Assembly (NCBI GenBank): GCA_027624035.1
Contig: JAQBUI010000012.1
Coordinates: 1 to 64,000, forward strand
Length of the DNA: 64,000 bases
Origin: Pseudomonadota bacterium
Lineage (GTDB): Bacteria; Pseudomonadota; Gammaproteobacteria; Pseudomonadales; Azotimanducaceae
Direction of reading: 5' to 3'
This document shows, piece after piece, positions 26,712 through 35,123 of the stretch (position 1 is the stretch's first letter; the number at the start of each line of letters is the position of its first letter). The notes below the pieces were generated by a model, which had not been told where the DNA came from, did not search any database, and was given only the letters and a program-made list of their open reading frames with translations. The position numbers were made by a program, and so were the translations under genes.

Positions 26712-27254
26712 CTATTCGACGACGTGAATCTTGCCGATCATCATGTGATGACCGATGCCGCAGTACTCATTGCAGATCACGCTGTATTCCCCGATTGCGT
26801 TAGGGGTAAACGTCACCACGTGTTCGTACTTGGGAACCACCTGGATGTTGATGTTGGCGGGCTGTAGTGAGAAGCCGTGCTGCCAGTCCATGGAGCTGAG
26901 GTGGAAACGATAGCTCTCCCCCTTCTGCAACTCGATGATCGGCCAGAAATCCCAGAGTCTCGACACCATATAAACATCACCACCGGGTGGCGGCTTCACC
27001 ACCGGATAATCCCGTGGTCCCTCATGGCGAATCGTGTACTGGTCTACATTTGCCTGGGTCCTTGCCATGAACGACTCAGGCGTGGTCTTGTAGGTCTCGT
27101 TGGAGAGGTTCTGATTCCCGGTCACATGCCAGTACGGCATCATGAACGACATCACGAGACCCCATACGAACACGATCGAAACCCAGATGAGCTCTGACCT
27201 GTCAATCGGTTCTTTCCACCAGAGCCGTTCTTTGGGGGGGCTTAGCGTACTCAT
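26712..27254 (-). CDS. Cytochrome c oxidase subunit II-like CuA protein
   Basis: This 180-residue protein has a single N-terminal membrane helix (about 22-41), the short-anchor form typical of ba3-type subunit II, and a periplasmic cupredoxin domain. The CuA ligands are complete: H126 (D-W-Q-H-G-F), C161, C165, H169 and M172 in C-N-E-Y-C-G-I-G-H-H-M-M. It should accept electrons from a soluble cytochrome c or cupredoxin and pass them to subunit I. A GAGGATATATCCT leader containing the 12-bp palindrome AGGATATATCCT precedes the ATG. It lies 39 bp after the 48-residue membrane peptide gene. Confidence 0.93.
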   Translation of the reverse strand: MSTLSPPKERLWWKEPIDRSELIWVSIVFVWGLVMSFMMPYWHVTGNQNLSNETYKTTPESFMARTQANVDQYTIRHEGPRDYPVVKPPPGGDVYMVSRLWDFWPIIELQKGESYRFHLSSMDWQHGFSLQPANINIQVVPKYEHVVTFTPNAIGEYSVICNEYCGIGHHMMIGKIHVVE

Positions 27255-27293
27255 AGGATATATCCTCTACTGCCGCTACTGTGGCTGTTGCGC

Positions 27294-27440
27294 CTAGCCG
27301 GCGACCGGGATGCTGATGATTTCCATAATCCCCCAGATCAGGTACAGCACAGCTGGGACGGCCACACCAAGGAACAGAAGGATGAAGGGGTTGTCCAGAA
27401 TACGTTGCATCAACGGCGGGGTCTCGTCGTCATCAGCCAT
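27294..27440 (-). CDS. 48-residue single-helix membrane peptide, first gene of the respiratory operon
   Basis: An ATG at 27440 with a strong GAGGAAGGATGT Shine-Dalgarno opens a 48-codon frame ending at TAG (27294-27296). The peptide has an acidic start (M-A-D-D-D-E-T-P-P), a short amphipathic stretch (Q-R-I-L-D-N-P-F) and one membrane helix (about 20-43). This resembles the tiny auxiliary subunits, such as subunit IIa of ba3 oxidase, encoded beside B-type oxidases; the assignment is by size, topology and position. It is the promoter-proximal gene of the operon and would be missed by length-filtered gene callers. Confidence 0.75.
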   Translation of the reverse strand: MADDDETPPLMQRILDNPFILLFLGVAVPAVLYLIWGIMEIISIPVAG

Positions 27441-27463
27441 ACATCCTTCCTCTTATTTTGGGT

Positions 27464-27512
27464 TTGGGGCTACTTTAGAGCACAGGATGAATAAGACATT
27501 GATTGACATCAA
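27464..27512 (-). promoter_or_regulatory. FNR/ANR/DNR-type site and class II promoter of the respiratory operon
   Basis: TTGAT-TGAC-ATCAA at 27499-27512 is a perfect match to the FNR-family palindrome. Reading leftward on the minus strand, a -10-like TAAAGT lies at 27477-27472, which would start transcription near 27465. That places the site centre about 41 bases upstream, the classic class II activator position. The transcript would begin about 25 bases before the 48-residue peptide gene. Activation by low oxygen (FNR/ANR) or nitric oxide (DNR/NNR) is inferred; the site alone cannot separate these regulators. Confidence 0.7.
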
Positions 27513-27566
27513 TAAAGCGCCAGTAGATTCAAGGCTGACCCCGCACAGTGACCGTTGACACGGCCG

Positions 27567-29219
27567 TCACAGCAACCCGGTGTACTGGGAAAACCTGCTC
27601 TCCTGGCACGTCGCCACCTCAATCACGACGACCCTGCCCTCAAGGTTCTCCCGCCTCGCCCTGGCGATCGCGGCGGCGATGTCGCCGGGCCGGTCCACGT
27701 GAATGCCCACCGCACCCATGGCCCGGCCCATCCCGGCATAGTCTCCCGACTGGTTGCCGGCGCCGAACTTCTTCATGGCGACGGGCATCTTTTCGTCATA
27801 GCCGCCCATGGTCCGGTTGTTGATGACCAGTGTGGTAATGGGGATCTGCGCACGAACCGCAGTTTCAATTTCCGTACCGGTATGTCCAAAGGCGAGGTCG
27901 CCCATGAAGTTCATGCAGAACTTGTCGGGGTCTGCGAGTTTCGCACCCATGACAAGCGGAATACCGTATCCCAGATGGGTCGTCTTACCCCACCCGATGT
28001 AACCATGGGGCACCGTGGCTCGATAAAACGGCATGATCTGATCTCTGGGGTTGCCCGCGTCATGGGTCAGCACGGTATTGGCATGATCCACTGACTGGTT
28101 GATCTCATGCACGACCCGATATGGGTTGATGGGCGTTTCATCAGAGTTAAGCAGGGGTGCCCACTCTGTGAGCCAGGCCTGCTTCATGGTCGCAATGGAT
28201 TGATGCAGGGTTTCGTCCTTCGCCCGGCCTCGCGCTCCCAGCCTCGCCTTGACTTCATCGATCATGGCCGCCAGGGTCAGTCGGGCATCACCCACGAGGC
28301 CAATATCAATCGGATAGTCCTTGTTGATGTCCTCGGCAGAGACCGTGCTGTGGATCATGAACTTGCCTGCCGGGATGTCCAGGCCAAACGAAGTTCGGGT
28401 CAGGCCCGAACCGATCGCGAACAACAGGTCCGAAGCGCCCAGCCACTGATACACTGCCTTCGGTGCGGTCCGATTGGCCGAGCCCAGCGCCAGCGGGTGG
28501 GCATCGGACAGCGCACTCTTGGCCTGCATCGTCGTAATCACCGGGATCTGGGTCAGTTCTGCAAGCTCCCTCAGCTGTTCTGTCGCCCCAGCATACAGGA
28601 CGCCCTGGCCAGCCCAGATCACCGGGCGTTTTGCTTCCAGCAGTTGATCCACAGCGTCCTTCACATCACCTGTTGAAGGCGCGTAGCGCATCGTTTCCGA
28701 GGGCCGGTAGCCATCCATCGCATTGTCGGCTACCGGCTGCGCGAGTACATCACGCTGCATCTCAACCAGGGCCGGACCGGGTCGGCCCTGCCGGATCGCG
28801 TGAAACGCACGCCGCATCTCCCGGGTGATCAGCTCCGGGCGATCGATGGACAGCGCCGCCTTGGTAATGGTTTCAAAACTGCGCACTGCAGAAAAGTTCG
28901 GCTTGACGCTGTACTTGTCGGTACCGGCTCCCTGGGGCAGAAAAAGCAGCGGCACCGCTTCTCCCCACGCCTGGGCAATACCACCGAAGGAGTTCTCTAC
29001 TCCGGGTCCATCCTGGGCAGCAAAGACGCCGATCTGACGGCCGGCAGTCTGCCGGCTGAACCCGTCTGCGGCGTTGATTCCGCCCCGCTCCTGGCGAAAT
29101 ACGATGGGGCGAATGTCCACTTTCGCTGCCGCCTCAATCAGTGGATTGGCAGGAAAACAGGCCATCCAGGTGACGCCCTCTGCCTTCAGGCAACGGGCTA
29201 CAAGGTCAAATCCATTCAT
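27567..29219 (-). CDS. Thiamine-diphosphate-dependent enzyme, acetolactate synthase/benzoylformate decarboxylase-like
   Basis: The 550-residue protein shows the three-domain ThDP architecture. The pyrimidine-binding domain has the catalytic glutamate E44 (F-R-Q-E-R-G-G), a central domain follows, and the C-terminal pyrophosphate domain has a G-D-L-A-F ... I-N-N metal-binding motif (about 435-465). Members decarboxylate 2-oxo acids or join them to acceptors. Acetolactate synthase is unlikely because there is no regulatory subunit gene. It follows the MFS, PdxA-like and kinase genes on the same strand 57 bp after the MFS stop, so it may act on a product of sugar-acid breakdown. Substrate unknown. 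Confidence 0.85.
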   Translation of the reverse strand: MNGFDLVARCLKAEGVTWMACFPANPLIEAAAKVDIRPIVFRQERGGINAADGFSRQTAGRQIGVFAAQDGPGVENSFGGIAQAWGEAVPLLFLPQGAGTDKYSVKPNFSAVRSFETITKAALSIDRPELITREMRRAFHAIRQGRPGPALVEMQRDVLAQPVADNAMDGYRPSETMRYAPSTGDVKDAVDQLLEAKRPVIWAGQGVLYAGATEQLRELAELTQIPVITTMQAKSALSDAHPLALGSANRTAPKAVYQWLGASDLLFAIGSGLTRTSFGLDIPAGKFMIHSTVSAEDINKDYPIDIGLVGDARLTLAAMIDEVKARLGARGRAKDETLHQSIATMKQAWLTEWAPLLNSDETPINPYRVVHEINQSVDHANTVLTHDAGNPRDQIMPFYRATVPHGYIGWGKTTHLGYGIPLVMGAKLADPDKFCMNFMGDLAFGHTGTEIETAVRAQIPITTLVINNRTMGGYDEKMPVAMKKFGAGNQSGDYAGMGRAMGAVGIHVDRPGDIAAAIARARRENLEGRVVVIEVATCQESRFSQYTGLL

Positions 29220-29276
29220 GATGAGTTCCTTCGACTTCCAGAAAAGCTCAAGATTAACGCGCTCGGAGCCAGGCGG

Positions 29277-30596
29277 CTATCGCAACGCCAGCGTCCGGGT
29301 GGTCGGCACCAGGAAGCCGACGACAGCCAGTGCGACCAGAATGCCGCCCGCCGCCATAAACACGCCGTCCAGAGAAATCCTGATGAGCGCACCGGAGAGC
29401 CCATAGGAAATCGGCGCGAGGCCACTATTGAAGAACATGATCACAGACATGACACGCCCCATGAGATGGCTGGCTATTCGTGCCTGCAGCCATGAAATGA
29501 GCAGAATCATCATGTATCCGTCCAGCAGACCGCCGACGGCCGCAGTCACCATGACCAGATAAAGACTGTCTGCCTGTGCGTAGACGAAGAGACCACCACC
29601 CAGAACCAGCAGGTCGGCAAGTAACAGCCTGCCGTACCAGCGCTCTGGCGGGCGACGAAGCGACCCGGCCGCCACGATGCCGACCAGGGCGCCCAGCCCG
29701 AATGCCGAACTGATCATGCCGAAAGCCAGCGCACCCTCGTCGAATCGCTGGTCGCACAGAACCGGAATCCCCACCATATACGGGCCCCGAAAGAACAGCG
29801 CAAACACCGAGAACACGAGCACCATGATCCGAACCGGAAGGTCCTGCCACATATGGACAAAGCCCTGGGCAATGGCATGAAACAGCCTGCCAAACGACGA
29901 CGTGGCAGTCGCCTGATCGCGGTCACTTCGGATGAGCCAGATGCAGACCCCTGCCACGACAAAACCCAGGCCATCCAGGAAGAATACGAGCGCAAGCCCC
30001 GGAAGGTCCGCCCGGTCACCGGCGCCAGTGCTGAACATGGCAATCAGCACGCCCGCCAGAACCGGCCCCAGCATCACACTCAACTGACTGAACCCCTGCA
30101 GCAGCGCATTGGCGGGCGGCAGCAACTCCGGGGGTACCAGCTTTGGCATCAACGCACTGGAGGCGGGCCAGGCAAAGGCATCAACCACACCAAAAACGAA
30201 CGACACGGTGTAGACCATCCACATGTTCACAACTTCCGTGTAGACCAGTGCCGCGAGCAACAACAGCGCAATCATCCGCACCCAGGTGGACCAGAGCATC
30301 ACCGTACGTGCACTGAATCGATCTGTCAGCGCGCCCCCAAAAATCATGAACACGGCCCTCGGCACACCGGACACGGCCAGCACCACACCCATGGCGAGCG
30401 GGTCACCGGTCAGCTTCAGCACCAGCCAGGGAAATGCGATCATGGTGAGATTGGACCCGACCATGGAGATCACCGAACCCACCCACAGCAGACGGAAGTT
30501 TCGCAGCCGAAGCGGCCGGATCAGCTCCCAGTTGCCCGCCACCCTGGAAACGGCTGCCGGCCGGGGCGCGGTCTGCTGGACTGATTCGTCCGTCAC
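29277..30596 (-). CDS. MFS transporter (12-helix, DHA3-like)
   Basis: This 439-residue permease has 12 hydrophobic helices and a loop 2-3 motif (G-G-A-L-T-D-R-F-S-A-R near residue 84) resembling the MFS signature GxLxDRxGRR. I placed the start at the GTG at 30596, because it overlaps the stop of the PdxA-like gene as GTGA; the longer open frame would overlap that gene by 84 bp. The layout resembles efflux carriers such as EntS. In this operon it might export or import a sugar acid or an unrelated compound. Inner membrane. Confidence 0.85.
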   Translation of the reverse strand: MTDESVQQTAPRPAAVSRVAGNWELIRPLRLRNFRLLWVGSVISMVGSNLTMIAFPWLVLKLTGDPLAMGVVLAVSGVPRAVFMIFGGALTDRFSARTVMLWSTWVRMIALLLLAALVYTEVVNMWMVYTVSFVFGVVDAFAWPASSALMPKLVPPELLPPANALLQGFSQLSVMLGPVLAGVLIAMFSTGAGDRADLPGLALVFFLDGLGFVVAGVCIWLIRSDRDQATATSSFGRLFHAIAQGFVHMWQDLPVRIMVLVFSVFALFFRGPYMVGIPVLCDQRFDEGALAFGMISSAFGLGALVGIVAAGSLRRPPERWYGRLLLADLLVLGGGLFVYAQADSLYLVMVTAAVGGLLDGYMMILLISWLQARIASHLMGRVMSVIMFFNSGLAPISYGLSGALIRISLDGVFMAAGGILVALAVVGFLVPTTRTLALR

Positions 30597-31576
30597 GTAA
30601 GCGGCCTGCCAGCGAGCTTCCAGGCATAGGCCAGCGCGTGGCCCAGTGAACTCGTGAACGCCTTTCCCTGCCACGCGATGTCGAACGCCGTGCCATGGTC
30701 CACTGAGGTCCTGATCAGCGGCAGGCCGATGGTGACATTGACCGCACTTTCGAAACCGATGAGTTTCATCGGGGCGTGCCCCTGATCATGATACATACAG
30801 ATGATGCCATCGAAGCGGTCCCGATGAATGGCCTGAAAAAAGACGGTGTCCGCAGGGAACGGACCTGACACATCAAGGCCCCTGGACCTCGCTGCATCAA
30901 TGGCTGGCTGGATGAATTGCGCCTCTTCGGTGCCGAACATGCCGTGTTCGCCCGCATGGGGGTTCAATCCACACACCGCAATCCTCGGCTGGCGGATGAA
31001 CCTCGACAGTGCATTGGCCGTCAGATCGATGACATTGCCAATCCGCTCGGGAGTCACCCGTCTGATCGCCTCTGCCAGCGAGACATGAGTGCTCACGTGA
31101 GAAACCGCCACCTCGCTGGTGGTCAGCATCATGGAGAAGTTGCTCACCCCGCAGAGCCCCGCAATGAATTCGGTATGCCCCACAAAACCGGGATCGCGGA
31201 GTTGCGTGGCTTGCTTGTTCATTGGCAACGTGACGATGCCCGCGACCTCCCCCGCCAGCGCATCCCGGGTCGCACGCTCCACATAATCCCGTGCGGCCGC
31301 GCCGGCACGTTCGTTCAATTGACCGGGGGTCAACTCGGCCTCGGTCAGCCGGGCAAGGTCCACCACATTCAGGCAGCCCGCCAGCGCCTCGGCTGGCGTC
31401 TGAATCACATGCAGCGCAACGTCCAGCCCCAGCAGCCGTGCGCCAGCGCGCAGAATAGCCGCATCACCGTACAGCACAACGTCGTCTGCCAACTGTCCCG
31501 CTGCGGCGCAACGAAGCGCAATCTCAGGTCCGACACCAGAGGCATCGCCCATCGTGATGGCCATACGAAGCGTCAT
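30593..31576 (-). CDS. PdxA-type dehydrogenase, likely catabolic PdxA2 (D-threonate/erythronate pathway)
   Basis: The 327-residue protein carries PdxA hallmarks: M-G-D-A-S-G-V-G-P-E at residues 9-18 and a metal-binding histidine set including M-Y-H-D-Q-G-H near 266-272. PdxA oxidises and decarboxylates 4-phospho-hydroxythreonine in pyridoxal phosphate synthesis. Its paralogue PdxA2 does the same to 4-phospho-D-threonate, giving dihydroxyacetone phosphate. Here the gene is coupled by ATGA to a DUF1537 four-carbon sugar-acid kinase, the arrangement known for the catabolic paralogue, so I favour PdxA2. A genuine pyridoxal-synthesis pdxA usually neighbours ksgA or surA, which are absent. Confidence 0.88.
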   Translation of the reverse strand: MTLRMAITMGDASGVGPEIALRCAAAGQLADDVVLYGDAAILRAGARLLGLDVALHVIQTPAEALAGCLNVVDLARLTEAELTPGQLNERAGAAARDYVERATRDALAGEVAGIVTLPMNKQATQLRDPGFVGHTEFIAGLCGVSNFSMMLTTSEVAVSHVSTHVSLAEAIRRVTPERIGNVIDLTANALSRFIRQPRIAVCGLNPHAGEHGMFGTEEAQFIQPAIDAARSRGLDVSGPFPADTVFFQAIHRDRFDGIICMYHDQGHAPMKLIGFESAVNVTIGLPLIRTSVDHGTAFDIAWQGKAFTSSLGHALAYAWKLAGRPLT

Positions 31577-32631
31577 GATGCCCCCCTCACCGGATTCTCC
31601 TCGCCGGCAGCCAACAGCTCCGCGAGCGTCATTGTGGTCCCGATGCCACCGCCTTTGGTGACAAGCAGCCGCTCACCAAAGCGTGCGATGGGAATGCCCG
31701 TCGCCACGGTGCCCAGCACTTCAAGGGTCTCATCGCCCACAATCGCCGCAGCAGTGTCTCCACCGATGACCAGCAATGTACCCGCCTTCAGTAGCCATTG
31801 GCGGGCTCGCTCCGCCACCTGTTTCGCGGTCGCGACGGCGGCAGCGCCGCTGATCGGCCCATCAGGCAGCGGGGTCTGCACGATGGCAAGGTCCAGCTCA
31901 TCAATCATGTCATCGAAATCATCAGCCACGCCGAACCTGGGGCAGTGCAGCTGATCGAGCTGGCCCCGACTGACCGGATTCAGACTTCCGCAGATGATCA
32001 GGACCGGGGGCACAATCTTGAAGCGGGCGGGGCGAAGCCCCGGAAAGACGGTCGCACCATAGGCGCCGATGGCACCCGTTGGCCCGACCAGAACCCGGTT
32101 CTCTGTGCGACAACGACTGATCGCAGCTCGCAGTTCATCATTGTTGTCAGCATCCCACACCACCACGTCGCCACGATGGCAGGAGGTGGCCTCCAGTATG
32201 TCCATGGGACGACTGCTGACCGGAGCGGTCAGCGGATCGCTCGCGAACGGGGATTCCAGCACCGGCACGCCCTGAATGTACACCACGCCATCCCGACAGC
32301 GACGGCCCGCGTCGGGAAAGCTGGGTACCACAGCGACCCGATGTCCCAGTTGATTGAGTGCCTGCACCTCATAGGGCCAGTTGCCGCGCAGCCCGGAGTC
32401 CATCTTGTGGCAGCGCAGGTCTGCGGCCTGGCGGTGGGCACGGGTGAGCGCGTCAGCAGCAGCGGTTGGAGACAGATGTCGTGACCCAATGTCCACCACG
32501 GCGCAGAGTTCATCGCTGGCAAGTGGCCCCACCGGAACCGGGAACGTCGAGTTCGCCATGACACCACCGATTTCAAGTGCGCCGGTTCGATCATCGGCGG
32601 TCACAAACAGGCGGCAAGACAGGTCATTCAT
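31573..32631 (-). CDS. Four-carbon acid sugar kinase family protein (DUF1537, OtnK/DtnK-like)
   Basis: The product of about 352 residues matches the DUF1537 kinase family: an N-terminal T-A-D-D-R-T-G-A motif (about 10-17), a K-M-D-S-G-L-R-G-N motif near residue 78, and a C-terminal G-G-D-T-A nucleotide-binding motif. Such kinases phosphorylate D-threonate, D-erythronate or related acids at C4. The ATG at 32631 fits homology but has a weak ribosome site; an ATG at 32742 has a better one (AAAGGA) and would add 37 residues. It overlaps the PdxA-like gene by 4 bp. The protein is somewhat shorter than many family members. Confidence 0.82.
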   Translation of the reverse strand: MNDLSCRLFVTADDRTGALEIGGVMANSTFPVPVGPLASDELCAVVDIGSRHLSPTAAADALTRAHRQAADLRCHKMDSGLRGNWPYEVQALNQLGHRVAVVPSFPDAGRRCRDGVVYIQGVPVLESPFASDPLTAPVSSRPMDILEATSCHRGDVVVWDADNNDELRAAISRCRTENRVLVGPTGAIGAYGATVFPGLRPARFKIVPPVLIICGSLNPVSRGQLDQLHCPRFGVADDFDDMIDELDLAIVQTPLPDGPISGAAAVATAKQVAERARQWLLKAGTLLVIGGDTAAAIVGDETLEVLGTVATGIPIARFGERLLVTKGGGIGTTMTLAELLAAGEENPVRGAS

Positions 32632-32808
32632 GACGGGAACCACGCGGGAAACCCCTATTGTAGCAACTGTCGCAACGGTAGACTCTGAGACTGTGCGATC
32701 GGCCCCATGCCTTTTCGGTATGGATTGGCCCCGCAATAGCATACCGCCATCCTTTCTATTCGACACGGTGACCCATATCATCTGATCCATCCAACGAGGG
32801 GGGACACC

Positions 32809-33930
32809 ATGGACGCGCCAACACTGAACATCGAGCAAAAACGTACCTTGTATCGGGATGGCTACATCGTGGTCAAGAACGCCGTATCACAGGAGCTTGT
32901 TCAGAAAGCACTTGATCGAATCAAGGGTGCCCGCAAGGGTGAAAGCCTGTGGAACGACGCCACCATGACGGACCTGGTCAACGCCTCTACCATCACGCCC
33001 ATCCTGCATGACGTCATGGGTCAATTCGACCCGCCGACCCACTGCCAGATCGGCGTTCGCAAACGCAGCGACCCGGGCGAGCACTTCAACAACCTTGGCT
33101 ATCGCGAAAAAGACCAGCCCTATTACGGCGCCGAGTCCCATGTAGATGGCAGCATGACCATCGCAGTCCCCCAACAGGTTCAGGAAGGGTCCCCGGATGA
33201 AATCTACCGCCGCTATATTGCTTCCGGCCCCAAAGGGGACCTTGGCCGTAGCCCGGAAGTCATCGGGCATAACATGGTACCCATGTTTGAGGACCCCGCA
33301 ATGACGCTGGGGCTCGGCAGCTTCACCGCATTCGTCTTCGTTTGCCTGAACGATCAGATGCGCGAGGGTTGCGGCCAGACCGCGCTGCTGCCGGGCGCAC
33401 ATCATGTGGTCGAGCGTTTCTTCCGACAGCAATATGAGGAGAACGGCTGCGTCGGTGTCGAAGGGCCGGGCTGGCCTCGTCTGAATCACGACGTGCCCAA
33501 CCGGTGTGGACTGGTTTACCTTCCCGAAGCGGTCCGGAACGAGTTCATCGACGACACGTCGGAATCAACCCCCGATGGCAAGAGGTGGCCACGGCCAACC
33601 CAGATCCTGATGGAACCGGGGGATGCCTGCATCACGGTCTATCAGATCCCGCACTCCGGGACCCGCAACCAGCATGGCACAGAGTCCAGAAAGACCATCA
33701 TCTTCCGCATCCGCAACAAGAAGCGTCAGCCCGACATCATCGTCAACGGGGTCAGTGACCACCCTGACCGTGGCCAGATGGGCGAATGGCTGGAGTTCGA
33801 AGAGGGTAATGATCCCTGGGAGCGATCCAAGCAGGCCATGTGCAACCAATGGGATGAGTGGGAAGGTATGGCAGACGTGGTAGCCGAAGCCGAGCCAGGC
33901 ACACCAGCCCGGCCCTCCGCCACAGGCTGA
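32809..33930 (+). CDS. Phytanoyl-CoA dioxygenase (PhyH) family protein 2
   Basis: This 373-residue oxygenase has H111-x-D113 (S-H-V-D-G) and a distal H282 (I-P-H-S-G), with R294 suited to bind 2-oxoglutarate (E-S-R-K-T). A GAGGGGGG Shine-Dalgarno precedes the ATG. The protein is longer than PhyH 1, with an insert between the two halves of the jelly-roll. It is divergent from the four-carbon sugar-acid operon, sharing its promoter region. Its 3' end is 15 bp from the convergent exchanger gene. Cytoplasmic; substrate unknown. Confidence 0.88.
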   Translation: MDAPTLNIEQKRTLYRDGYIVVKNAVSQELVQKALDRIKGARKGESLWNDATMTDLVNASTITPILHDVMGQFDPPTHCQIGVRKRSDPGEHFNNLGYREKDQPYYGAESHVDGSMTIAVPQQVQEGSPDEIYRRYIASGPKGDLGRSPEVIGHNMVPMFEDPAMTLGLGSFTAFVFVCLNDQMREGCGQTALLPGAHHVVERFFRQQYEENGCVGVEGPGWPRLNHDVPNRCGLVYLPEAVRNEFIDDTSESTPDGKRWPRPTQILMEPGDACITVYQIPHSGTRNQHGTESRKTIIFRIRNKKRQPDIIVNGVSDHPDRGQMGEWLEFEEGNDPWERSKQAMCNQWDEWEGMADVVAEAEPGTPARPSATG

Positions 33931-33945
33931 GGCAACCGGGCCGGG

Positions 33946-34935
33946 TCAGCTGGACTGTCCCATTGCCGTCATCAGCAGCGCTGCATTGTAGGCAACATAT
34001 GCCCCGAGCAGCAGCGAGGCATCGGTGCGACTGATCCGGCCGCTGTCGGGCCCACGATACGCGTATCCCATGAAGAACATGGCGAGGGTCATCGCCACCA
34101 GAATGGGAAAGTCGCGTGCGATGATATCGTGCTCGATTGCCGTCGGGGCGATCACGCCGGTGATCCCGATCACAATCGAACTGTTGAACATGTTCGACCC
34201 GATGACGTTGCCAATCGCGAGCGCATGTTCATTCTTGCGTACCGCCGCGATGGACGATGCGAGTTCAGGCAGGGACGTGCCCACCGCGACAATGGTGAGC
34301 CCGATGATCAGGTCGCTGACCCCAAGACGGGTAGCAATCTCCACTCCGCCCCACACCAGCATCCGTGAACTGAGTATCAGTACGACAAGACCACCTATCA
34401 GGTAGACAACTGAGCGTGTGGTACTGAGTGCATTTCTGGCCTTCAGGTCCTGTTCTACCATGTCGCCCAGGTCGTCCGACTGGGTTTCCCTGCCCTGTTG
34501 AATCGACCAGCCCATGATCACCATGAACATGGCAATCAGTATCCAGCCATCGGTGGACGAGAGGAAAGCGTCAGGCAGAATCAGCAACGCAAGGATCGTG
34601 GTCAGCGCGTTCAGCAGAGGCAGTTCCCTGAGCAGCACGGAAGAACTGACTGCAATCGGACTCACCATCGCCGTGACGCCAAGGATCAATGCAATGTTAG
34701 TGATGTTCGAGCCAAAGGCATTACCAAGTGCCAGCCCGGGGTTACCTTCCGACGCGGCCAGACCGGAAATCAGCATCTCCGGCGCGGAGCTGCCGAAACC
34801 GATGATCAGCATGCCGATCAGCAGCGGTGAGAGCCCAAGTTTACCCGCCAGTGCGGACGCACCATCGACGAACTTGTCTGCGCTGATCAGCAGTAGCACG
34901 ATTCCTGCGATCAAGGCTGTGATGGCTGCGAGCAT
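33946..34935 (-). CDS. CaCA family calcium/sodium:proton antiporter (YrbG-like)
   Basis: The 329-residue membrane protein has two homologous five-helix halves, each with the alpha-repeat signature of the CaCA family. The first carries G-S-S-A-P-E (near residue 46) and G-N-A-F-G-S-N (near 70); the second carries V-G-T-S-L-P-E-L-A-S and G-N-V-I-G-S-N-M-F-N. These form the cation-binding centre for Ca2+ or Na+ exchange. I trimmed the start to the ATG at 34935, which matches the family N-terminus; the longer frame adds 50 non-hydrophobic residues. It is divergent from the CoA-transferase gene. Confidence 0.93.
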   Translation of the reverse strand: MLAAITALIAGIVLLLISADKFVDGASALAGKLGLSPLLIGMLIIGFGSSAPEMLISGLAASEGNPGLALGNAFGSNITNIALILGVTAMVSPIAVSSSVLLRELPLLNALTTILALLILPDAFLSSTDGWILIAMFMVIMGWSIQQGRETQSDDLGDMVEQDLKARNALSTTRSVVYLIGGLVVLILSSRMLVWGGVEIATRLGVSDLIIGLTIVAVGTSLPELASSIAAVRKNEHALAIGNVIGSNMFNSSIVIGITGVIAPTAIEHDIIARDFPILVAMTLAMFFMGYAYRGPDSGRISRTDASLLLGAYVAYNAALLMTAMGQSS

Positions 34936-35123
34936 GGGCCAAATATAATCTGTTTGCCGTACGGTGAACACTTTGGCCAACCATGGTGCCCCGCGTCCGG
35001 CACGCCATCGTGGTACTGGCCAATCGCCCTGACCGCACCGTGTGGGCCGGAGCCTGATGAAGGCTGACCGAACTTCCTGGCCCATTATTGAGTAAACTGG
35101 TCGCCTTTTGCCGGGAGGGCAAC

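Noticed and set aside
30597-30674. An upstream start for the MFS gene giving 465 residues
   Set aside because: It would overlap the PdxA-like gene by 84 bp, whereas the GTG at 30596 gives the usual 4-bp overlap.
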